Positions 52,741-62,500 of a stretch of DNA of 64,000 nt are shown here, in pieces. The DNA is from an uncultured Pseudobutyrivibrio sp. (GTDB lineage Bacteria > Bacillota > Clostridia > Lachnospirales > Lachnospiraceae), in contig CAMJBT010000003.1 of the NCBI GenBank assembly GCA_946403965.1, positions 1-64,000 of the forward strand, read 5' to 3'. The notes under the pieces were generated by a model, which was not told where the DNA came from, did no database searches, and worked only from the letters and a program-made list of their open reading frames with translations. A program made the translations under genes and the position numbers. The stretch's first letter is position 1; every line of letters starts with the position of its first letter.

Positions 52741-55293
52741 ATGAAATTACAATTTTATAAAAAGGGAATTCCCACTGAAATCATCAAGCGCGCAATCATT
52801 TTACTGACTGCTTTTATAGTATCAGTTATCTTTTTTGAAATTGTCACAAATATTTCTGAGAAAGTTGAGATATCTAACCTATCATCACCAAGCCTTCCAG
52901 TAGTAACCATGAATTATCTTAATAATGGTGCTACAGAACTTCACGGTTATGTGAATGAAATGGACCCTGCTTACATGCGTGATGCAATCATTCCTTTGGA
53001 TTCAAATCGAAATATTTCCTTATCTATAGATACTGATGGCAACAAAATATCAGATCTTTCATATGAAATACGTTCCCTGGACACACAGCGTAATATTTCC
53101 AAGAATCCTCTGGATTTTAAAAACTCTGACGGTGTCATTACAGCAAATTTTCAGGCAGAGAACCTTATTGAAAAAAACGAAGAATATCTTCTTGTAATCA
53201 AACTGACCTGCCAGGGCAAAGATATCAACTACTACACCAGAATCCTTCAGCCTGATGGCTGTAACGAAGAGGAAATTCTGGATTTTGCATTATACTTCCA
53301 TAATACAGCCCTCTCTGAGGATGCTGCTGATTTGGCCACCTATATAGAGCCAAATGCCTCTATGGACAATAATGACCTTACCCACGTTAATATTAATTCA
53401 AACCTTTCACAGGTTTCCTATGGTAATTTTAATGGCAAGCAGGTCGGCGACACTAACATTACTCTCACAGATATCAGCACAAACTATATCAGTCTAACCC
53501 TGGATTATCTACTTAGCCTTGATAATGATGGCAAATCAGAATTTTACACCTGTTCAGAGGATTTCAGAATCCGCTATACAGCTGATAGAATCTATCTACT
53601 AGCCTACGACCGTACAATGGAGCAACTCCTGGATGAAAACTCCATTTCAATTAACTCTAACACTGTTAATATCGGTATTACAAACGAGGATGTTCAGTAT
53701 CTCTCTAACGAAACCGGTACTATTGTTTCATTTGTACACAACGGCAGTCTTTTTGAATACAACCAGACAGATCGCCAGGTTAAGCAGATTTTCAGCTTTG
53801 TAGACGATCCAACTGATAGTCGTTCCACATACAATCAACATCAGGTTCTGATTCTCAATATTGATGAATCTGGAACTATGGATTTTGTAGTTTATGGCTA
53901 TATGAATTCCGGCTCCCACGAAGGAGAGTGTGGTATCAACCTTTATCACTATGATGCAATCAGTGATATTTCCACAGAGCAGGTATTTATTACCTCCACA
54001 AGCTCTTTCCAGATATTGAATGCCAACTTCTCAGACCTTTTGTATGAGACTGCAGACAATGAATTCTACATCATGGTAAACGGCACTCTTCTATATATGA
54101 ATCTAAACGATTTGACCACGCAAGAGCTGCTTACAGGACTTGATGATGACCAATATGCCTCATCAGGTTCTCGTCGATATATTGCCTGGATGGAAAATGC
54201 CACAGTTTCAGATGCAATTCATATTATGGATTTAGAAACAGGCAATTCATTTGATATTACCGCTCCAGACGGCCAGCTCCTAAAGCCTATGAGCTTCATT
54301 GATGATGATTTAATCTATGGCTCACTTTATCAGAAGGATATCACTACTGATGGTGCTGGAGGCAAAGTGTACCCTATGAATTCACTGACTATCTCTCAGA
54401 TATCTTCAGGCTCAGAGCATCAGCTAAAGACCTATTCAAAAAGTGGTTACTACATCACTGATGTTCACCAGGAATCATACACCATTTATCTTGATCGTAT
54501 TCAGATTGATGCTGATGGAAATATCCTTCCAGCTGAGGAAGATACAATCAAAAACAGTGCCGGTGAGCAAAATAAAGCTGTTCCTATCACCACTGAAACA
54601 GACGAAATCAAACAACAGGTCGTTGTATTGAATATGACTCCGCTTGAAGAGGATGAAAAGCTTGGCAAGGTCAAATACGACACAGCAAAGCTTGTGCTTG
54701 CAGACAAGGCTAGAAATATTTCAGTTTCCACATCTACCAGTGCTACTCAATACTTTGTTTATGTTGGAAACAAAGTCACACTTGCTACAGACAATCTTAT
54801 GGCCGCTATTACAGAAGCAGACACAAACATGGGTATTGTCCTTGACAACGATCCTAAATATATTTGGAAACGTGACAGAAAGGCTTATCAGAACTCCATC
54901 ACAAACATCACTGTTGGTTCCTCTGATTCTGATGCATCTTCTGCAGCAAGAGCCCTTTCAGCGATGCTTGTTCACGAAGGTGAGAGTATTCAGGTACACG
55001 CACTGATAGAGGCAGGAGAAACACCTATCTCCATCCTCACCAAAACACTAAAGGATTACACTATATTGGATTTGACAGGCGCCACATTAAGCGAGGTTCT
55101 CTATTATGTAAGTTTGGGCAATCCTGTTTATGCATATACAGGAGACGACTCAGCCTTGCTTATCGTAGGATACGATAATACATCCATAATTTGCTTTAAT
55201 CCTGAAACAAATGAAAACAAAAAAATGTCGATGACCGAAGCCACCGACTATTTTGAATCATTTGGTAATGTATTTGTAAGCTACCTACAGTAA
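52741..55293 (+). CDS. Membrane-anchored propeller-like protein with C39-like end
   Basis: 850 residues. One N-terminal membrane helix (about 16-36) puts the rest outside. Residues about 220-600 have repeated beta blocks with Asp-rich turns, like a beta-propeller. The last 170 residues follow the peptidase C39-like pattern (VHALIEAGETPISILTKTL ... SEVLYYVSLGNPVYAY ... ALLIVGYDNTSIICFNPET). The catalytic Cys is absent where expected (SAARALSAM) and the usual His before VGYD reads ALLI. The domain is therefore probably not a protease. Function unknown. Ribosome binding site is weak. Its stop abuts the stop of the YhhN gene. Confidence 0.75.
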   Translation: MKLQFYKKGIPTEIIKRAIILLTAFIVSVIFFEIVTNISEKVEISNLSSPSLPVVTMNYLNNGATELHGYVNEMDPAYMRDAIIPLDSNRNISLSIDTDGNKISDLSYEIRSLDTQRNISKNPLDFKNSDGVITANFQAENLIEKNEEYLLVIKLTCQGKDINYYTRILQPDGCNEEEILDFALYFHNTALSEDAADLATYIEPNASMDNNDLTHVNINSNLSQVSYGNFNGKQVGDTNITLTDISTNYISLTLDYLLSLDNDGKSEFYTCSEDFRIRYTADRIYLLAYDRTMEQLLDENSISINSNTVNIGITNEDVQYLSNETGTIVSFVHNGSLFEYNQTDRQVKQIFSFVDDPTDSRSTYNQHQVLILNIDESGTMDFVVYGYMNSGSHEGECGINLYHYDAISDISTEQVFITSTSSFQILNANFSDLLYETADNEFYIMVNGTLLYMNLNDLTTQELLTGLDDDQYASSGSRRYIAWMENATVSDAIHIMDLETGNSFDITAPDGQLLKPMSFIDDDLIYGSLYQKDITTDGAGGKVYPMNSLTISQISSGSEHQLKTYSKSGYYITDVHQESYTIYLDRIQIDADGNILPAEEDTIKNSAGEQNKAVPITTETDEIKQQVVVLNMTPLEEDEKLGKVKYDTAKLVLADKARNISVSTSTSATQYFVYVGNKVTLATDNLMAAITEADTNMGIVLDNDPKYIWKRDRKAYQNSITNITVGSSDSDASSAARALSAMLVHEGESIQVHALIEAGETPISILTKTLKDYTILDLTGATLSEVLYYVSLGNPVYAYTGDDSALLIVGYDNTSIICFNPETNENKKMSMTEATDYFESFGNVFVSYLQ

Positions 55294-55941
55294 TTACAAA
55301 CTAAATATAAAAAGCAATATAGCTGCGTAGTATGTTCCAAGCTCAAGGTAATGTGCTACGCGCTTATTTTTTTTGTCTGTAAAATGATAAAAGGTACGTA
55401 TCATAATAGTGAAATCACTGAGAAGGAATAACACTCCTGCTACGCCGCACAATGGCATGCCGTTAAGCCCGCATTCTACAGCCTTTATAGCCATTGCACT
55501 GACAAAATAACTGTATATCAGGCATGGTACAAACAACCTTCCCATATGAAGATGTAGCAGCTTTCTTATCGCTACTACTAAAAGGCAAGCCAACCATGGA
55601 ACAATGTAAACCAAAACATTAGTCTGGTCTGTCACCCTGCACATGTAGTTTAGAAGTCCTACATGACCAATCATAAATGCGATAATTCCCAAGGCTATAA
55701 CTTGCTTATTTAATGATGTGTTGTAGATTGCCATGAAGATGTCGCCAATAAAGCAGGCCAGAAGAGCCCAAAACATCAACCATAGCTTCTCTGAAAACAT
55801 TTGATTAATCCAAAGAATCACCAAAAAAGAGGCGGAACATACCACCTTCACAGGGACATAGAACCGCCTTGATAAACTATTATCTGTTACTGCAAATAAT
55901 GCAATTAAAAGTGCCACATAAATTAAAGTCTCAATAACCAT
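55294..55941 (-). CDS. YhhN-family membrane protein (lysoplasmalogenase-like)
   Basis: 215 residues from the ATG at 55941 (GGTGGAG 3-4 bases upstream; an in-frame GTG lies inside that site). Seven or eight membrane helices with the family motifs GDIFMAIYN and FMIGHVGLLNY. Animal relatives (TMEM86) cleave vinyl-ether lysoplasmalogens, and anaerobic clostridia make plasmalogens, so that activity is plausible. It has no terminator before the converging gene. Confidence 0.85.
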   Translation of the reverse strand: MVIETLIYVALLIALFAVTDNSLSRRFYVPVKVVCSASFLVILWINQMFSEKLWLMFWALLACFIGDIFMAIYNTSLNKQVIALGIIAFMIGHVGLLNYMCRVTDQTNVLVYIVPWLACLLVVAIRKLLHLHMGRLFVPCLIYSYFVSAMAIKAVECGLNGMPLCGVAGVLFLLSDFTIMIRTFYHFTDKKNKRVAHYLELGTYYAAILLFIFSL

Positions 55942-55967
55942 TTTCTCCACCTTATTCCAGTCATGCT

Positions 55968-58109
55968 CTAGTATTCAACTCTTCTATCTGCAAGAATAGC
56001 CTCAAGCTTTCTCTGCTTACTCATCATTATAGCACCAGCGCCTAGTAAGAAGATAGCCATACATAATAAATATCTTGGATCAAATCCATCCGCCGTCTTT
56101 GGAGTTGTATCCTTTATATGACCTGCAGAAATTGAACCATCCGCTGCGACTTTGTAGGTTACTGTGGTTGTCGTCTTTGCTGCAGGACTTAAAACTTTGA
56201 GACCTGTCATGGCATACCCGTCTGTATACTGGAACTGCACAGCATGATCACCAACTGACATGGTGTTTACAAATTCTTTTGTAAAATGAAGAATTGTAGA
56301 ACCAGACTGTATTGTATAATTGCTTGCAGACACTTGATTTCCATCAAGCAAAATGTATGCCAACTTCTCTACAGAACCATTACATACGATTTTTACAGGA
56401 CCTTCACTCTGCTTAACCTGTTGATTTGCACCATCTGTAATCACATAAATGTGATTTGTTTGAGCCGCTGTGCTAACATAGCCTGAGCTAGGTGGTACTG
56501 TTCCAGGCTTTGGCGCAGCTGCTGCACTACCGCCACCAGAAGATCCGCTGGATGAACCGCCACCATCAGAATCACCTCCGCCACCACTTGGAGAAGGAGA
56601 TGGTGTGTTCTTTGTATAGTTGAAGGTATGATTCTGTGTCTCTTCTGCAGTTACTGTATATTTATCTGAGCAGGTATAACCAGCGTGGTCTCTAGGTGAG
56701 ATTATTTCACCCTGATTTTTGCCTGTATAAGTTATTGTCTCTGATGTTGTTCCATAATTCTCAGTAATTACCACCTTAAGGCCTGTAGATGGTGTATCAG
56801 ATGCATATACAAAGGTATGTGCCTGATTTGCTTCTGTTGTAACTGTATAAGAACCATTGCAAACATATCCGCTATGTTCTGTAGGAGTAATTACTTCGCC
56901 CTCTCTAAGCTCATAAGTTCTTGTATCTGTACTTGTTCCATATACCTCTGTAATCTTTACTGTATACTTCACATCAGCAGGTGTGGTGGTATATGTAAAT
57001 GTGTGGCTTTGTGATGGACTCGCTGTAACTGTATAAACGTCATTACATACATATCCAGGATGATATGTTGGGGAGATTGTATTTCCCTCAGTCTCATTAG
57101 GATATGTTAAAATTACGGAATTTGGTCCATAGTTTTCTGTGATAATAACTGTGCAGGTGGTGATTGTACCCTGAACGTATTCAAAAGTATAGGACTGATC
57201 TTCATCATCTGTTACAGTGTAGGAATCAGTACATGTATAGCCAGTATAAGGTCTAGGAGTAATTACATCTCCTTCTTCCTTTTCTGTATAAGTATATGTT
57301 CCAAGAATTGTTTCACCACATTTTTCTGTTATAGCAACATCGTAGGTATCCTCAGGTTCGTATTCGCCCCTCCACTCCAATATTGCTTTTTTTGCCTTAA
57401 CTAAAGGTCTAAAGAATTCATCAACTACAGGTGAATCTGAATAATCAGTATTTGGGCAATAAACCTTCAAAAACTTTTTTGGCCAAGAACCCTGATCTCC
57501 AATACTCTGAATTGCACTTGAATCTGCAAATGTTAGTATTGTTATATTACTTCCACTAAAGGCGTTTTCTGCAATAGCTGTTGTGCCGGCCCTAATAGTA
57601 AATGGATTTTCTACACCCTTAGGCACTTTCTTAAGTGTAGTACCTTCATACTCTGGTTGTGTTTCATCTTCATCGTTTGTAGCGCCAAGAAGCATAGTAG
57701 GAGCAGACCTAAGCATTGTCTTCATGCTATTTAATCTAAGGGCCTCTTCCTCTGCCAGTCGCTGTTCTTCTGCAAGACGCTCTTCTTCAGCTATTTCCTC
57801 AGGGGTCTTCTCTGGTGTGGTCACAGCCTGACCTTCTTCTGTTGCCGGTTTCTCTGGCGTTTCAGTTTCAACCCCATCCCCTGGCTCTTCAGAAGGCTCT
57901 TCAATTTTCTCTGTAGGCTCTTCAATTATTTCTTCTTCGGGTATATTCGGATCTTCCGAATTGTTAGGGTCCTCAACAAACTCATTATTCGTTGTCCCAT
58001 CTAATTCGGCCTCAGAAACAGAACTGCCCACAAAGGTCCAGCCTGCTAAAATAATAGATGCGCTTATTAGAATACATCCTGTCTTTTTTAAAAATCCTTT
58101 TTTCACCAT
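55968..58109 (-). CDS. Wall-anchored surface protein with five MucBP-like repeats
   Basis: 713 residues from the ATG at 58109 (GGGGTGG 6 bases upstream). A signal peptide (KKGFLKKTGCILISASIILAGWTFVG) precedes a long Glu/Pro-rich spacer. A BspA-type leucine-rich snippet comes next (IAENAFSGSNITILTF) and then five repeats of about 65 residues with the consensus V-I-T-E-x-Y-G, T-Y, E-G-x-I-x-P, H-x-G-Y-x-C, Y-T-V-T, HTF-Y. A Gly/Ser linker and a beta domain follow. It ends in TPKTADG, a hydrophobic stretch and KQRK, the layout of a sortase signal. The sortase gene lies 52 bases upstream. Confidence 0.85.
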   Translation of the reverse strand: MVKKGFLKKTGCILISASIILAGWTFVGSSVSEAELDGTTNNEFVEDPNNSEDPNIPEEEIIEEPTEKIEEPSEEPGDGVETETPEKPATEEGQAVTTPEKTPEEIAEEERLAEEQRLAEEEALRLNSMKTMLRSAPTMLLGATNDEDETQPEYEGTTLKKVPKGVENPFTIRAGTTAIAENAFSGSNITILTFADSSAIQSIGDQGSWPKKFLKVYCPNTDYSDSPVVDEFFRPLVKAKKAILEWRGEYEPEDTYDVAITEKCGETILGTYTYTEKEEGDVITPRPYTGYTCTDSYTVTDDEDQSYTFEYVQGTITTCTVIITENYGPNSVILTYPNETEGNTISPTYHPGYVCNDVYTVTASPSQSHTFTYTTTPADVKYTVKITEVYGTSTDTRTYELREGEVITPTEHSGYVCNGSYTVTTEANQAHTFVYASDTPSTGLKVVITENYGTTSETITYTGKNQGEIISPRDHAGYTCSDKYTVTAEETQNHTFNYTKNTPSPSPSGGGGDSDGGGSSSGSSGGGSAAAAPKPGTVPPSSGYVSTAAQTNHIYVITDGANQQVKQSEGPVKIVCNGSVEKLAYILLDGNQVSASNYTIQSGSTILHFTKEFVNTMSVGDHAVQFQYTDGYAMTGLKVLSPAAKTTTTVTYKVAADGSISAGHIKDTTPKTADGFDPRYLLCMAIFLLGAGAIMMSKQRKLEAILADRRVEY

Positions 58110-58161
58110 AGCATCCCACCCCAAAAAACTAGTTGAGAATTAAAAGTGTCTATAAAATATC

Positions 58162-59340
58162 TTATTTGACCCTCTTAGCTACGATGAACATTCTGCCGTC
58201 TTCCATATAAGTATTACACGTGCTGAGAGTCAATATTTTATCTGTACTAGAAATATCGATGGTCTCATCAAATGCTGATAATGCCTGTATATTATCTAAA
58301 AACTCCTGAAGCTCGGCACCGGTTACTGCATCAATAAAATTGTAGTATTTGTAGGTATCGTCATCATCATACCCCACCTTGGAAAGACCTACACCTACAA
58401 CCTCGTACTGTTGCTGCTCATACAGAGTTTTAAAAATAATAGTCTTATGTGACTGATAATAATCGTGATTAAGATATCTCTTTAGGCCACCAAACATAGT
58501 TCCCGAACGCATATTGTGTCCATAAATTATGGTATTGGTGGTTGGATTTACTATGTCGCAACGATAATCAACGAAAAGTGTACCAGCAGTACTGTCATTT
58601 CCGTTGAAATCCCTTCTCAGATAGTACTCAGGGTCGTTAGGAGTCTGAACTACAGGATAGTTGATATCAGTATCTACTATTGTCAAAACTCCTACCAAAT
58701 CGCTATTTTGCGCATATAGTTCGCTGAGTTCAGGGAGGATTTCTCTCTCGTCTGCGTTATAATGCTTATCCCAAGGACTTTCTATCAAGTCCTCCTCAAT
58801 GACGTTTGCAGAGGCTGAATTACTTACACTTTCACCCCCATTTGAATCCTCTACAGAACCTATATCGTCAATTTCATTATTAATATTAACGTTATTTTGT
58901 GAATTATTAGTGACTTTATCATTTTGGACACTAGCTATTTGCTTAGCAATTCTGCGGGTTTGCACTATATCCTTTATCTCCACAGCTGCAAAAACCACCA
59001 CAAGCACTGCTGCAATAGAAACAAAAAGAAGGCCCAGTCTCCTAGAGCTCTTGGCCTTTCCTGCTGCTTCCTCTATTATTTCCCTATCATCAAGCATACC
59101 TGCAGACTTGTTTGCTACGATGTCTGCTACGTGACGTGCATACTGCTCACCGATTGGGCTATTAAACACAATAATGCCATCGCGAATGTCATTATAAAGG
59201 CGCAAAGCAACCTCAGGGTCTTGAATATCAAGCTCCTCATTGATGCACTCTATTTTCTTTACATCCTCCTGTGCTGCCCTGTACTCATAGTGAGTATCGA
59301 ATTCAAACCCACCTATGATAAACCTCTTTTTTTCTGACAT
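58162..59340 (-). CDS. Class B-type sortase
   Basis: 392 residues from the ATG at 59340 (GGGGG 4 bases upstream; an ATG six codons earlier has no site). A cytoplasmic helical part of about 100 residues precedes one membrane helix (about 102-122), a disordered linker and the sortase domain (about 190-392). The domain has DINYPVVQTPND, the catalytic His275 in IIYGHNMRSG, Cys375 in TLSTC and Arg383 in GRMFIVAKR. The long cytoplasmic N-terminal region is unusual. Its neighbour carries a TPKTA-type signal. Confidence 0.92.
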   Translation of the reverse strand: MSEKKRFIIGGFEFDTHYEYRAAQEDVKKIECINEELDIQDPEVALRLYNDIRDGIIVFNSPIGEQYARHVADIVANKSAGMLDDREIIEEAAGKAKSSRRLGLLFVSIAAVLVVVFAAVEIKDIVQTRRIAKQIASVQNDKVTNNSQNNVNINNEIDDIGSVEDSNGGESVSNSASANVIEEDLIESPWDKHYNADEREILPELSELYAQNSDLVGVLTIVDTDINYPVVQTPNDPEYYLRRDFNGNDSTAGTLFVDYRCDIVNPTTNTIIYGHNMRSGTMFGGLKRYLNHDYYQSHKTIIFKTLYEQQQYEVVGVGLSKVGYDDDDTYKYYNFIDAVTGAELQEFLDNIQALSAFDETIDISSTDKILTLSTCNTYMEDGRMFIVAKRVK

Positions 59341-59456
59341 GCGTCCCCCAAATGTCATACAGTTATTGTTATATTGAGTCTATCACTCATAGGTCAAATT
59401 TGTCACTATAAACTCAATGATTTCGCAGATTTTTCATTTATTTCTAAATGCAACAA

Positions 59457-59487
59457 AAGGAGACTAGAGTTTTTCTCTAGCCTCCTT
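59457..59487 (-). terminator. Terminator after the giant surface protein
   Basis: AAGGAGACTAGAG (59457-59469) and CTCTAGCCTCCTT (59475-59487) pair with one mismatch around TTTTT. It lies 17 bases after the stop and 100 bases before the sortase gene. On the minus strand the tail is TTTTGTTG. Confidence 0.85.
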
Positions 59488-59504
59488 ACTATAAATCAAA
59501 TATT

Positions 59505-62500
59505 CTACTTAATAGTAACTGGCCTTACATCTGAAGAATTTACCTGCTTAGGTTCATTATCATCATCTAGAACATATCCTTCAATATGAACATAATAGGT
59601 CTTTCCTGAAGTAAGTCCTGACTTGGTGTACTTACCAGTTGATGCTGGAATAATAGCAAGCACCTTACCACTACTGCTTTCATCCTCTGAGAAGTAAATG
59701 TAGTACATATCTACTGTCTCACTTTCTGCCATTGTTATTGTAGCCTTGCCAGCCTTTTTGCTGACTACATCAAATGCAGTTGATCCAATATCAGTTGTAG
59801 CAAGTATCCACTTCTCGTCGGACTTGATGCCTTCATTTGCTCCAGCATAAGCTACAGCTATAATCTTGTAGGTTGTACTGTTACTTAAGCTGTCAAATGT
59901 ATAGGTATTTCCTGTCAATCCTGATACAGTTCTGTAGCTTATTACATTACCGTCACCATCAAGCTTCTGCAGGAATAATCTGGTGCCGTCAGAATATAGA
60001 TCTCGTACCCACTTAACGGTCAGGCTATCACCTGTGTTTTCTGTAACTCTAAGATTACCTACAGCTTGTAACTTGATTGTGTATGGCTCTGTCCTTGTTC
60101 CGGTAATCTCAGGAGACTTGCCTTCAGCATCCAATACTACCTGGGCGTTGCCATATGTGTAATTACCATAATCAACACTGTAATCACCTTCACCATCTTT
60201 GTATGGGGTAAGTGTATGTGTCTGCTTATCTCCATTATTGTCATATGAGATAATATCTACCTTAAAGGTTGGCTTAACGGCTTCGCCAGTGTATCTGGTT
60301 GTTTCAGACTCAATGAATACCTCACACTCTGAAAGAGGTCTTGGTACAATCTGATAATCAGCACTTGTAGTCTTACCCTTTTCCTTACCTACGTCATAGG
60401 TAATTACTGCAGTAATTTTGCCGTTTGTTCCAGTGAGACTAGTAAAGTCATCTGTTTCTCTAGTCATATCACCATTTCTATAATATGCAATAGATTTTAT
60501 TACTGCTGTTGGGTAATTCAGCTTAAATTCAGGCACGATTGGATATCCAGTATACATGTATTCAGGTTCATAATTTGTTGCTTCAACTTTGTCTGGGTTG
60601 AATTTTATAGAATAATTAACTGTTAAATCATCTTCCCATTTAGCTGATGCCTGGCCTGAGTATACAACTGTTCCATCTGTGATGTAATCATCCTCTGATC
60701 CATATGATGTATGCTTATAATCTACATCTGGTTCAAGTATATAATCTTCGGTTAAGGCATTCTGTGCCGGTAATATCAAATATATTCTTGGACTACCATA
60801 TGTAATACTTGTACCTGTATAATCCTGTTCTGGGTGATCATCACGCACATAATTACCAGCCTCATCCTTGTAGCAAATTACAACGTCATTTTTCAGATTA
60901 CCCCAAATGTAGAATTCAAGTGTTTTAGAACCTCTGTAGTTTCCTGTTCCCTTAACCTTAACAGTTGCCACACCAGGTTTAAAGTTATTATGATACTCTA
61001 ATGTGTAATCTTCATACTTCTTAAGGGTTAATGGACCATTTGTAACCTCTACCTCAGGAGTAATTTCCTTACCATCATCATACTCGTATTTGTTTCCATC
61101 TACTTCGTTCTTAAAGTTTACATTAAAGTCCTTTTCGATATCATGCTGAACAATAATGTATGCAATCTTATAAGATACAGAGCCAGCAGATGTAGTGTAG
61201 TAGTTACCTATACTATTACTACTATTGCCTTTAAACTGTATGTTGATAGTACTAAACCTGGTCATGGTTACATTTCCACTAGTGTCCTTGCTGAATGTTG
61301 TAACCTCGTTCTCATGATCATATTTAATATCCAAATCAGCTTCTTCATCAATGATCATAGGTGTTGTTCCATATTTTCCAAGCTTGTTATCCTTTACAGA
61401 TACTGTAGGTTTTATATCAGAACCGTTAAATACAGCGAAGTAATAACCTACAAAATTATCTGCAGCTGTTTGATCCATCAAGCCTGTATCCACAAGATAC
61501 TTCTTTGCTGTTCCACTATCGCCACCTGACAGCTTAGATACTGCATTTCCTGTAACAGTAAATGTAAGATCTCCATTTGCTGTAGTCATTGTGCTTTCCT
61601 TTGTAAACATTGGTGCAGTATCGGTAACCTGTTTTCTGGTTATCAGATACATTTGTGATTTTGTTCCACAATAATCACCTATACCTGTAATTACAACATT
61701 CTTGTATCCCGCTGTAGTTGAAGGGTCTTCATCACCTATAGCATTTGTATAAGTTACAATGTAATCCCTGTTCTCTCGTAACAATGTACCAGCTTTCTTT
61801 ACTGTTATACTATCTGGCTTTTGAGGAACACCATTGTACTCATATGACCATCTGTCATTATTTACTGTAGGATTGTCATAATTAGCATCATAAGGATAGC
61901 TTGTTGTTCCTACTTTATATTGGATATCAAGTGTCAATGTATTGATGTTTTCACCAATATTGTATGGCAATGTAATATCGCCTTTGTAGTTGCCTTTTCC
62001 TGTAAGAGTTACTGTTGGTGATTTAGCTGTTGGTTTAGCATGGGTATCATCAACCTTTAATGTCTTTGACCAATCAGCTGAGCCTGCTTCTGTATTATTA
62101 CCAAAGGCTGTTATTTCAAAATCAGTTCCTTCTTTCAGCTCATAACCATATGTAATATTTCCATCGTCATCAACACTCTTTGCTGCTCCACTATCTACAA
62201 TAGCTATAGTTGGAAGATTATTAGTCTTTTCTCCAAGTTTTGGAACATCATATACATATACTGTTAATGTATCTTTTGGCTGATCTCCGTCTGGAATACT
62301 TACATATCGTTTGTTTGTAGGATCATAGGTCCAGGTGCTTCCCACAAACTTGTTTTCAGCACCACTGTAATAGTGATGATAGTTGTTTGGTAGTGAACGC
62401 TCAGTTACTTTAAAATCTTTCTCAATAGACTCTGCACATGAAATGCTCTGTGTTCCGTCTATTCTAATCTTGTAGTCACCCTGATCCTTAAGAGGTGTCT

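Noticed and set aside
56592..57363. Repeats in the surface protein as a CRISPR or DNA-level tandem array
   Set aside because: They are diverged coding repeats of about 195 bases in one open frame, without fixed direct repeats and spacers.
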